Shown: positions 56,101 through 64,000 of the stretch, one piece after another
Position numbering within the stretch: position 1 is the stretch's first letter
How the letters are laid out: every line of letters starts with the position of its first letter
Source of the DNA: Alphaproteobacteria bacterium
Lineage (GTDB): Bacteria > Pseudomonadota > Alphaproteobacteria > Caulobacterales > Maricaulaceae
Reading direction: 5' to 3'
Assembly (NCBI GenBank): GCA_024742735.1
Contig: JANSXV010000002.1
Span: 513,909-577,908 of the forward strand
Length of the DNA: 64,000 nucleotides
Translations under genes and position numbers: made by a program
The notes under the pieces: model-generated
The model's database searches: none
The model's input: the letters and a program-made list of their open reading frames with translations, nothing else
What the model was told of the DNA's origin: nothing

Positions 56101-57016
56101 TCAGCTTGGCCGCCGGTTCGATCCCGAGGCCTTCGACCCGAAGGACCCCGATCCCTGGCTGGCGCTTTATCTTGACACCAGCCTGCCCATCGATTACGGG
56201 GCCAAGGCGGACCTTCTCTCAGGGCATGACAGCTATTCGCGCCGCTTCCTGCTGCCGTTCCTGCGGCCTTTCGTGTTCGCCTTCTTCATCCTCGTCCATG
56301 TCCTGCGCCGGATTTTTCTGCGCTGGCCGAGCCTGCCGGGGCCGCTTCACAAGACGATCCACTGGGGTTTGAAGACGTTCGCCACGCCGGGCGCGAACCG
56401 GTTGATCCTGCGCCACTTCAATATCGGCACCGAGATCCTCGCCTTCATCAGGGCCAATGCCGGCCCGGTGGAGATCGAGAGTTTCCCGCTGCGCCCGCGC
56501 TCGCTGAAGGATCTGGAAGACAATGTCTTTCTCCAGCACGACCTGAACATCTACAATTTCATCATTGAGCTGAACCGGTCGCTGCGCGCGCAGGGCCGCG
56601 ATCTGAGCCCGCCCGACCAACTCGATCTGTCCATGATCACCGACGGTGCGTTCGAGTTCGAAGAGCTGCCCGACGGCCGGCTGAACTTCGTCGACATCCA
56701 GACCGCGATCGAGCTCTACACCCCGCTCTATGCGCTTTTCCTGCCCAAGAATGATTTCGTGCGCGCGGCCAATTCCCTGCAGCTCGATGAGACCATCGCC
56801 ATCTATATCGCGAAAATTCTGGGGACCGATTATCATCTCAGCTTCATCAAGAACGGTCACCCCATGGTGCCGCTGTCGACCTTTGAAGCCGGGCATCGCC
56901 TGATGCTCCACGGGCTGGACGCAGAAGGCATCCACGGCTGGCTGCGCCTGTTGAAGCGCCGTCAGGCCGCAGGCCTGCCGCTCGACCCGGCCAGTCCGCC
57001 AGGCGCTGTGGCCTAG
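56093..57016 (+). CDS. Unknown membrane-associated protein of the KASIII-HDO cassette
   Basis: A 307-residue protein starting at TTG 56093, overlapping the HDO gene by 8 bases. One hydrophobic segment (about 53-75, LLPFLRPFVFAFFILVHVLRRIF) probably anchors it to the inner membrane. The rest is soluble, with HFNIGTEILAFIRANAG, LQHDLNIYNFIIELN and NFVDIQTAIELYTPLYALFLP, and histidines and acidic residues that could be catalytic. I do not recognise a named family. Tight coupling suggests it acts on the same pathway. Its stop overlaps the convergent threonine aldolase end. Confidence 0.65.
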   Translation: MPDQLGRRFDPEAFDPKDPDPWLALYLDTSLPIDYGAKADLLSGHDSYSRRFLLPFLRPFVFAFFILVHVLRRIFLRWPSLPGPLHKTIHWGLKTFATPGANRLILRHFNIGTEILAFIRANAGPVEIESFPLRPRSLKDLEDNVFLQHDLNIYNFIIELNRSLRAQGRDLSPPDQLDLSMITDGAFEFEELPDGRLNFVDIQTAIELYTPLYALFLPKNDFVRAANSLQLDETIAIYIAKILGTDYHLSFIKNGHPMVPLSTFEAGHRLMLHGLDAEGIHGWLRLLKRRQAAGLPLDPASPPGAVA

Positions 57017-58035
57017 CCCTTTGCGGCTTTGAGCACCGCGTCGATTTCCGCGTCAGTCGTACACCAGCTCGCCACGAAGCGGGCTGAGCCGTCCGGCCAG
57101 GCGTAGAAGCCGGCGCCGAGGGCCTGCAGTCGCTCGGCGACCTCAGGCGACAGGCGGATGAAGACCTCGTTGCCGTCACACGGATGGGCCAGCTCGCAGC
57201 CGGGCAGGGTGGCGAGGCCGTCGGCGAGCCGCCGGCCGGACGCATTGGCGGCGCGCGCCAGATCCAGCCAAAGCCCGTCCTTCAGCCAGGCGTCGAACTG
57301 GGCGGCCACATAGCGCATCTTCGGCAGCATGTGCCCGGCGCGCTTCTGGCGGGCCTGAAGCTTTCCGAAACGGTCCATGACCGTGGGGAACAGGATCACA
57401 GCTTCAGCGGCGAGCGCGCCGTTCTTGGTCGCGCCCAGGCACAGCGCATCGACGCCGCGCTTCCAGCTCATCTCCGCCGGGGTGCAGCCGAGCGCAGCAA
57501 GGGCGTTGGAGAAGCGTGCCCCGTCCATGTGGATGCGCAGCCCCGCCTCTTTCGCCGGGCCGATCAGGGCGTCGAGCTCATCGCGCGTATAGGCGCCGCC
57601 GGACTCATTGAGCTGGGAGATCGACAGGACTTGCGGCGGCGTGGCGTGGACGAAGTCATCCGGCCACTCGGCAAGGGCCTGGGTCAGGGCATCCGGCGCG
57701 ATCTTCGCGTGGGCGCCGTGCAGGGGCAGCAGCTTGGCGCCGCCGGTGAAGAATTCCGGCGCTCCGCGCTCGTCGCGCTGAATATGGGCTTCGTCGTGGC
57801 ACAGGATCATGGAGTCCGGCTCGGCCAGGACGGACAGGGCGAGCGCGTTGCTCGCCGTGCCTGAGACGGTGAACAACACTTCAAGGTCTGTCTCGAACAG
57901 ATCCTTGAGCCGGTCCCTGACCCGGGCGCTGACCGGGTCGGCGCCATAGCTGGGCGCGAAGCCGTCATTGGCCGCGCCCATGGCGGCGAGGAGATCAGGA
58001 TGGGCGGGGGCGGTGGTGTCGGAAAGAAAGTTCAT
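57013..58035 (-). CDS. ltaE: Low-specificity L-threonine aldolase
   Basis: A 340-residue fold-type I PLP enzyme that splits threonine or allo-threonine to glycine and acetaldehyde. Marks include FLSDTTAPAHPDLLAAM, YGADPVSARV, the GTASNALAL phosphate-binding loop, HIQRDERGAPEFFTGG, HMDGARFSNAL and the Schiff-base lysine in LGATKNGALAAE. The ATG at 58035 begins MNFLSDT; the in-frame ATG at 58086 adds an unconserved basic leader. Confidence 0.9.
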   Translation of the reverse strand: MNFLSDTTAPAHPDLLAAMGAANDGFAPSYGADPVSARVRDRLKDLFETDLEVLFTVSGTASNALALSVLAEPDSMILCHDEAHIQRDERGAPEFFTGGAKLLPLHGAHAKIAPDALTQALAEWPDDFVHATPPQVLSISQLNESGGAYTRDELDALIGPAKEAGLRIHMDGARFSNALAALGCTPAEMSWKRGVDALCLGATKNGALAAEAVILFPTVMDRFGKLQARQKRAGHMLPKMRYVAAQFDAWLKDGLWLDLARAANASGRRLADGLATLPGCELAHPCDGNEVFIRLSPEVAERLQALGAGFYAWPDGSARFVASWCTTDAEIDAVLKAAKG

Positions 58036-58204
58036 GGCTCGCGCAGAGGAGCGGGTCCCGCCCGGCGCGTCAACGCGCTTGCGCAAGCCTCTTTCATGAC
58101 AGTCCCGCCTCGCGGGTGCGACGCCGCCATGACGAATTGCAAAAATGCATAGCCGATACCCGAAGCCGGTCCTTGCCGGGCGCCGGGCCGGAGGTCATAT
58201 ACGC

Positions 58205-58321
58205 CCCCGTAACGAACGCGGCCCTGCTGCTTTCGTTCCCCTATCGCCCATACCGTCTCCTCCCCGAATTGGTATGGAAGACTGAGCCGGTCACCGCCGA
58301 TGCGGGACCGGCTCTTTTTTT
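58205..58321 (+). ncRNA. Candidate small RNA with intrinsic terminator
   Basis: The 365-bp gap 58036-58400 contains a plus-strand unit not explained by a gene. A possible promoter TTGCCG (58173-58178) and TATACG (58198-58203) precede three stems: AACGAA/TTCGTT (58211-58237), ATACC/GGTAT (58250-58275) and a perfect 9-bp GAGCCGGTC/GACCGGCTC stem with T7 (58284-58321). No sense gene lies upstream on this strand, so the terminator must belong to a short RNA of about 110 nt. No known family was recognised. Confidence 0.5.
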
Positions 58322-58340
58322 GTCCCGACCCAGGTGCAAC

Positions 58341-58371
58341 AAAAAGGGCCCCGCCGCAGGTGCGGCGGGCC
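58341..58371 (-). terminator. Rho-independent terminator of dps
   Basis: On the minus strand GGCCCGCCGC/GCGGCGGGGCC with an ACCT loop is followed by TTTTT (58345-58341), 30 bases beyond the dps stop. Confidence 0.8.
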
Positions 58372-58400
58372 TTGCAGCCGGCTCGACCTGACTTGAGCGA

Positions 58401-58868
58401 TCAGCCCGCCGTGGCGCGCAGCATCCAGGCGGTTTTCTCATGGACGCTCAGACGGGGTGCGACGAGATCGGCCGTGGCCTCGTCGCCGTGCTCGCCAGCC
58501 AGCTTCAGAACCTCGCGGGCGGTGCGCACGACCTGCTCGTGTCCGGCGACGAGGTTCTTCACCATCGCATCGGCGTCCGGGGTCTTGGCGTCGAACTTGA
58601 TTGCTGCGCCTTTCGCCAGCTCGTCATAGGAAATCGGCGCCAGCTCACCCAGTGCGCGCACGCGCTCGGCGATCTCGTCGGTCGCCTGCCAGAGCTCGGT
58701 GTACTGCTCCTCGAACATGGCGTGCAGGTCGTGGAAGCGCGGACCCGTCACGTTCCAGTGATAGGCGTGGGTCTTGAAGTACAGCGCGTACGTATCGGCC
58801 AGAAGGCGGCCCACCGCGGCGGCCATCTCAGCGCGCTGGTCGGCGGTCAAACCCATATTGATATCCAT
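58401..58868 (-). CDS. dps: Dps family ferritin-like DNA-protection protein
   Basis: A 155-residue ferritin-like protein. The ferroxidase signature FKTHAYHWNVTGPRFHDLHAMFEEQYTELW is complete (H, H, D, E ligands shared between subunits). LVAGHEQVVRTAREVLKLA and a short C-terminus follow. It stores iron using peroxide and protects DNA in stress. ATG 58868 follows AAGGAGA. The frame remains open upstream to 59156, but that part is not credible. A strong terminator follows. Confidence 0.95.
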   Translation of the reverse strand: MDINMGLTADQRAEMAAAVGRLLADTYALYFKTHAYHWNVTGPRFHDLHAMFEEQYTELWQATDEIAERVRALGELAPISYDELAKGAAIKFDAKTPDADAMVKNLVAGHEQVVRTAREVLKLAGEHGDEATADLVAPRLSVHEKTAWMLRATAG

Positions 58869-58995
58869 AATGATCTCCTTTGAATTCGGTGTGATCGAAC
58901 AGGGCGGAGCATGCCGCCCTGCGCGGAAAAAATCCAATGAGGAATAGCGTTTGGAGCTATAGGCCCAATCTATGGCTCTCCGTCTGGCGGCAAGA

Positions 58996-60781
<1,786 letters not shown>

Positions 60782-60949
60782 TGCGATGCAGCATCCGGCG
60801 CGCCGCCGATCTTCGCAAGCGGCCGCCCGTAAATCGCCTCAATTGACCTTCGCTTCGCCCCAATCGCGCCCTTTCGCCGCCCGGAGCCGGTCTGATCGTT
60901 CATTCATCGCCGGTTCAACAAACCGGCCTTTGGAAAAGGGGAGACGATC

Positions 60950-61096
60950 ATGGCCAGGCGCAATTCCACCGGACCGGTGCTGGGTGTGATTCTCGCCGCG
61001 CTGTGCTTCGCCGCCGCCCTCTTCCTGTTCCAGGCCCACGCCGCCGCCGGAGACAGTGCGCTGTACATCGCGCAGAGTGTTTCATCGGCGCGCTAA
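60950..61096 (+). CDS. Small membrane or secreted peptide, 48 aa
   Basis: A short gene: ATG 60950 lies 5 bases after AAAAGGGGAG, and the product begins MARRNSTGPVLGVILAALCF followed by AAALFLFQAHAAAGDSA. The basic start, hydrophobic helix and AHA-A site look like a signal peptide or single-pass anchor, leaving only about 17 residues outside. The ribosome-binding site and codon choice favour a real gene. Function unknown. Confidence 0.55.
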   Translation: MARRNSTGPVLGVILAALCFAAALFLFQAHAAAGDSALYIAQSVSSAR

Positions 61097-61154
61097 GGCG
61101 CTCGCCACCGCCCGCCCGTCCGTCTAACCTCGCCAAGCAGTGTGGGGGCGGGTC

Positions 61155-61580
61155 ATGAGCGAATTTGAGTACGGCGTCCTGTTCGTGGAGTTTCTGAATA
61201 CGGCCAACGTCGTGTTCGCCAACTACATGACCCTGGTGTTCGCCGGGCTGACCGCCAGCTGGTTCCTCGCCCGGCGCATGACCCTTTCGGTCGCGATCTG
61301 TTTTCTGGCCTTGTTCACGCTTGGGGCGCTGGCGATCGGGACCGGCGTGTTCTTCGCCTTCGCTGATTTCTTCGCTCTGCAGGGCCATTTGCTGGACCAG
61401 GGTTCGCCGACCGGCGCGCTGGACTGGCTCGGCCCGCTGCGCACCGGCGACGCGGCCGGGCTTGGCGTCATACAGGGCCTGATGGCGAGCATCCTCATCT
61501 TCAGCTGGGCCGGGACGATCGCCTTCTTCTGGATCGTGCGCGCCTCAAAGCCGGCGGCGCCCGAAAGCGAACCGGTGTGA
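61155..61580 (+). CDS. Membrane protein of unknown function, 141 aa
   Basis: A 141-residue protein with four hydrophobic helices (about 18-36, 42-72, 93-105 weak, 110-133) and a short charged C-terminus. The start at 61155 (MSEFEYGVLF) follows GGGGGCGGGTC; an in-frame ATG at 61140 is possible. No conserved motif is recognised. It precedes the TonB-like proline-rich gene by 55 bp on the same strand. Confidence 0.6.
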   Translation: MSEFEYGVLFVEFLNTANVVFANYMTLVFAGLTASWFLARRMTLSVAICFLALFTLGALAIGTGVFFAFADFFALQGHLLDQGSPTGALDWLGPLRTGDAAGLGVIQGLMASILIFSWAGTIAFFWIVRASKPAAPESEPV

Positions 61581-61635
61581 AGCCTGTGCGCCAATTCATT
61601 TGAAGCTTGCGTCCGCCTCGTCCATGTCTTGAGGC

Positions 61636-62703
61636 GTGACCGCTTCATTCGCACTCCCCAGCGTCTCCGACGACTGGCGCGCACCCTTGCGCGATCCCGG
61701 CCTGCGACGCCGCGCCGGGGCGCTGGGCGTGGCGGTCGTCATGCATGCCGCGGCGCTGTGGGCGTTGATCGTCCTGCCCCCGGCCGTCCTGCCCCCGGTC
61801 GAGCGCGCCGCGGCGGCGATCAGCGTCAGGCTTTATACCGTGGCCGGCGGAGCCGACGCCGAATCCGACGCGCCCTTGTTCGAACCTCCCCTGGCAGGCG
61901 GTCAGACCGGCTCGGACGCCGGCGCTGCGGGCGGGAGCGAGGACGGAGCGGAGGATGGAACCGCCTCAGCCCGCGTCGAGCCCGACGACGCCGCGCTGGA
62001 CGAAGACACCGCGCCGCCGCCCGAGCCGGAACCGGTCGTGGAGAGCGAACCGGAATCCGCTGCGCCCCCTGACCCTGTGCCCGACCCGACCGCAGAGACG
62101 CCGGGCGACATCCTCACCGCGCCGGGCGGTCAGGCGACAGACGCCGCTCCAGCCGCCGCCCCGCCGCAGGCGTCCCGGCCTCAGCCCGCCCCGCCGCCGG
62201 CTCGACCCGCCGATCCCGGCGCCCCGGTCGCCACGACCCAGCCGCCGGCCGAGGCCGGGCCGGCGCCGGTCCGGCGCGCCGGTCCGCCGACCTTCGCGGA
62301 GATCCTCGCGCGCGCCGAATCCCGCCTCGATCCGGAGGATTTCCGCATGCTCGTCGACTTCGGCAGCGGCGTTCAGGCGACCGTCCGGGAGAATTTCTGC
62401 CTCTCCTCGGTGGACGCCAACCGGGAGGCCTTCGACTGCCCCGAAGGCGTGAATCCGGACTCCGCGCGCCTGGCGGAATACGGCCTCATGGGCCTTGGCG
62501 AAGAGCCGCCGGAATTCCTGGAGGACATGGACCGCCTGGCCTTCCAGCTCGCCAATATGGGCGCCGACGACAGCACCGTGCGCCGCATCCTCCTTTCCGT
62601 TCAGGAATCCCGACGCGAGGTCATCGAAGCCGGCCCCCTGCGCCGTCAGATGGGCCGCGACGGCGAACCGGAGAACGGGAATGACATTCCAGGGGCGCCG
62701 TGA
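61636..62703 (+). CDS. Single-pass protein with long proline-rich spacer, TonB-like architecture
   Basis: A 355-residue protein starting at GTG 61636. A basic N-terminus (RRRAGALG), one membrane helix (about 28-50, VAVVMHAAALWALIVLPPAVL), then about 150 residues of P/A/E/D-rich spacer with EPEPVVESEPES-like repeats recall TonB/TolA. The C-terminal domain (about 215-335) does not match TonB or TolA: it contains RAESRLDPEDFRMLVDFG, two cysteines (FCLSS, DCPEG) and RLAFQLANMG. It may span the periplasm to act on an unknown partner. The last codon meets the RHS remnant region. Confidence 0.6.
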   Translation: MTASFALPSVSDDWRAPLRDPGLRRRAGALGVAVVMHAAALWALIVLPPAVLPPVERAAAAISVRLYTVAGGADAESDAPLFEPPLAGGQTGSDAGAAGGSEDGAEDGTASARVEPDDAALDEDTAPPPEPEPVVESEPESAAPPDPVPDPTAETPGDILTAPGGQATDAAPAAAPPQASRPQPAPPPARPADPGAPVATTQPPAEAGPAPVRRAGPPTFAEILARAESRLDPEDFRMLVDFGSGVQATVRENFCLSSVDANREAFDCPEGVNPDSARLAEYGLMGLGEEPPEFLEDMDRLAFQLANMGADDSTVRRILLSVQESRREVIEAGPLRRQMGRDGEPENGNDIPGAP

Positions 62704-62754
62704 GGGGGGAGAAGCCGGCTGGGCCGCTTTCACGGATTTCGGTTTGTCAGGGCC

Positions 62755-63145
62755 TGTGCAGTTCCCGTCCGGCCAGCTCATCCGTTCGCGGCGGCCGGCC
62801 GCGTCGTAGAGATAGCTCACCGTCCCGTTGGGTCCGGCCTGGGACAGATGATCGCCCAGCGCGTTGAACGTGTTGGTGATCGTGCGCCCGTCCGAGGTGA
62901 CCGAGATCGGATTATTGTGCAGGTCGTAGGTATAGCTGGTGTCCGCCGTGCCTGAGGGCGCGTTCACGTTGGTCACCCGGCCCAGAGCGTCATAGGTGTA
63001 GACAAACAGCTCGTTGGAGCGCACCGGCGCGAGCTCAGACGGCCCACGCTGTCATAGGTGAAGATCTCGTCGTCATTGCCGGTGTTGGTTCCAGGAACCG
63101 TGGGATGGGCGTAGTCGATCTGGCTGATCCGGTCGAACCCGTCAT
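62755..63145 (-). pseudogene. Orphan RHS core fragment, frameshifted
   Basis: Read leftward, RHS/YD repeats are evident: YDGFDRISQIDYAHPTVPG, FTYDSVGRLSSR, then in another frame VYTYDALGRVTNV, YTYDLHNNPISVTSDGR, NTFNALGDHLSQ, YLYDAAGRRERMSWPDG. The frame changes near 63019-63036. There is no start and no proper end: homology begins exactly where the immunity-like gene stops and breaks at about 62755. It is a displaced piece of an RHS core. Confidence 0.8.
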
Positions 63146-63378
63146 AAATGGAAGGATAAGGCTCCGAGCAGGAAAACGAAACTTGCCCAAGCTGCCAGTC
63201 GATCAAACTTCCTAATTGCGGTTCCGTCCGTAGAAGTGCTTGCAAGCAAGATGATCCCAGATCCAAGCATACCGCTGCAGAACAAGAAGGTTGTGGTGAC
63301 AAGGCTGTCTGTCCAAATCCCGTTAACTACAAATGCAACGCACGCCAGAAGGCAAAAAACTGAGATACAGCGATACAT
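63142..63378 (-). CDS. Small membrane protein, candidate immunity to the RHS toxin tail
   Basis: A 78-residue protein starting MYRCISVFCLLACVAFVVNG (ATG 63378, after GAGGATG) with two to three membrane helices (about 4-20, 27-45, 60-77). It begins 13 bp after the toxin-tail stop, the normal place for an immunity gene in RHS loci, and its composition is low-GC like the toxin tail. Family not recognised; immunity is inferred from position. Confidence 0.5.
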   Translation of the reverse strand: MYRCISVFCLLACVAFVVNGIWTDSLVTTTFLFCSGMLGSGIILLASTSTDGTAIRKFDRLAAWASFVFLLGALSFHL

Positions 63379-63391
63379 CACATCCTCGTCA

Positions 63392-64000
63392 TTAAGGGCA
63401 CCGCGCTGGTGGAGGTGGAGGAGGCGGTGCAAGACCTACCGCAGCTAAGCCAACGCCGATTGGAACCATCATTGCGCCCCCAATCGTGCCGGCCCGACCG
63501 ATCAATTTCGTTAGTGGCGAAGCGTTAGCTGCCTCAGCAGCGAGACCCGCGCCAGCGGCGGCTGAACCACCGAGCACTACTGGACCTGTTACGGAGTTTG
63601 CGGTCTCCTGCATCGCGGCTCGATTACTGACAGCTAAATCATACCATGCCGGTGTATGATGCAGTCGCCCATCCGGTCCCCTCATGTAAGGATTTGGATT
63701 ACTAGTGTTGGTGCCTGGCGCATGCGGAACTGTTGTATAACCAGGAGGCTCGCCGTTCGGACCGCACTGCTTTTGCTCTTCCTCCCCTGCGTCACTATCA
63801 CCTCCGCCACCACCACCGAAATCGACGATGTCGATATCGAGCGGCGGTGGAACAAGGCTCGGATCAAAGAAGTTTATTCCGTCCCCATCAATGCATATCG
63901 CACCGGGCGGGCAATCATTGTCTGGACGCGTCCCGTGGATAATCACATCAGCTTTGCAACCACCTTGCCCATCGGGAACATCACCAGGCTCGCATACGAC
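63392..64000 (-). CDS. C-terminal part of a probable RHS/polymorphic toxin (5' end outside window)
   Basis: The frame is open to the window edge; about 202 codons are visible. The product has a cysteine-rich start (CEPGDVPDGQGGCKAD, CPPGAIC), a proline/aspartate/glycine linker (FGGGGGGDSDAGEEE), a YMRGPDGRLHHTPAWYDL segment, and a glycine/alanine-rich hydrophobic tail (about the last 65 residues) ending in a run of prolines. The hydrophobic tail could insert into membranes. RHS identity is inferred from the RHS core fragment downstream and the immunity-like gene; the core itself is not in the window. Confidence 0.55.
   Translation of the reverse strand, partial: VVCEPGDVPDGQGGCKADVIIHGTRPDNDCPPGAICIDGDGINFFDPSLVPPPLDIDIVDFGGGGGGDSDAGEEEQKQCGPNGEPPGYTTVPHAPGTNTSNPNPYMRGPDGRLHHTPAWYDLAVSNRAAMQETANSVTGPVVLGGSAAAGAGLAAEAANASPLTKLIGRAGTIGGAMMVPIGVGLAAVGLAPPPPPPPARCP

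Noticed and set aside
61636..62703. TonB energy transducer
   Set aside because: N-terminal design fits, but the C-terminal domain lacks the TonB YP motif and fold pattern, and no exbB/exbD is adjacent.

Overview
The window is 64 kb of a GC-rich, gene-dense chromosome from an alphaproteobacterium. Caulobacterales/Maricaulales-like relatives (Hyphomonadaceae or Maricaulaceae) fit best: there is a MipZ-type ParA ATPase, a BigR-type sulfide regulon, a TonB-receptor-rich outer membrane, a T2SS operon and a typical alphaproteobacterial aatA. This assignment is inference from gene content; no rRNA or tRNA gene was seen.

Layout. 1-4235 (minus strand) is a cobalamin uptake operon btuB-btuF-btuC-btuD behind a cobalamin riboswitch. 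4286-10631 is a probable exopolysaccharide synthase and export locus: an inner-membrane GT2 synthase, an outer-membrane barrel, a BcsB-like periplasmic protein and an acidic coiled-coil protein. 10934-17749 is a sulfide/persulfide detoxification regulon: two YeeE/YedE membrane proteins diverge from a BigR/SqrR-type ArsR repressor, followed by a persulfide dioxygenase, a DUF442-SQR fusion and a SulP transporter. 17916-35455 is one long plus-strand unit. It starts with Pho-box-like repeats, then a large internally duplicated lipoprotein, a TonB-dependent receptor and twelve type II secretion genes (gspC to gspN), and ends with a small lipoprotein. The arrangement suggests phosphate-responsive export of the lipoprotein by the T2SS.

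35452-47305 holds two secreted lipocalin-like hypotheticals, purA, a DEAD-box helicase, a MipZ-like ATPase, a TRAP transporter divergent from an FAD amine oxidase, a CpcT/CpeT-family lipoprotein and an HTH protein with palindromic repeats inside its reading frame. 46930-48377 is repeat DNA, including six tandem cruciform-capable units. 48517-51277 is a lower-GC accessory island with a DpnI-like methyl-directed restriction enzyme and a toxin-antitoxin-chaperone (HigB-HigA-SecB-like) operon.

51307-62703 returns to core genes: uvrB, an orphan response regulator, a coupled KASIII / heme-oxygenase-like diiron enzyme / unknown membrane protein cassette, threonine aldolase, dps, aatA with a degenerate prephenate-dehydratase-like gene, and small membrane proteins. 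A candidate small RNA with a clear terminator lies at 58205-58321. The right edge (62755-64000) is a rearranged RHS polymorphic-toxin locus: a toxin tail, a small membrane immunity candidate and a frameshifted orphan RHS core fragment.
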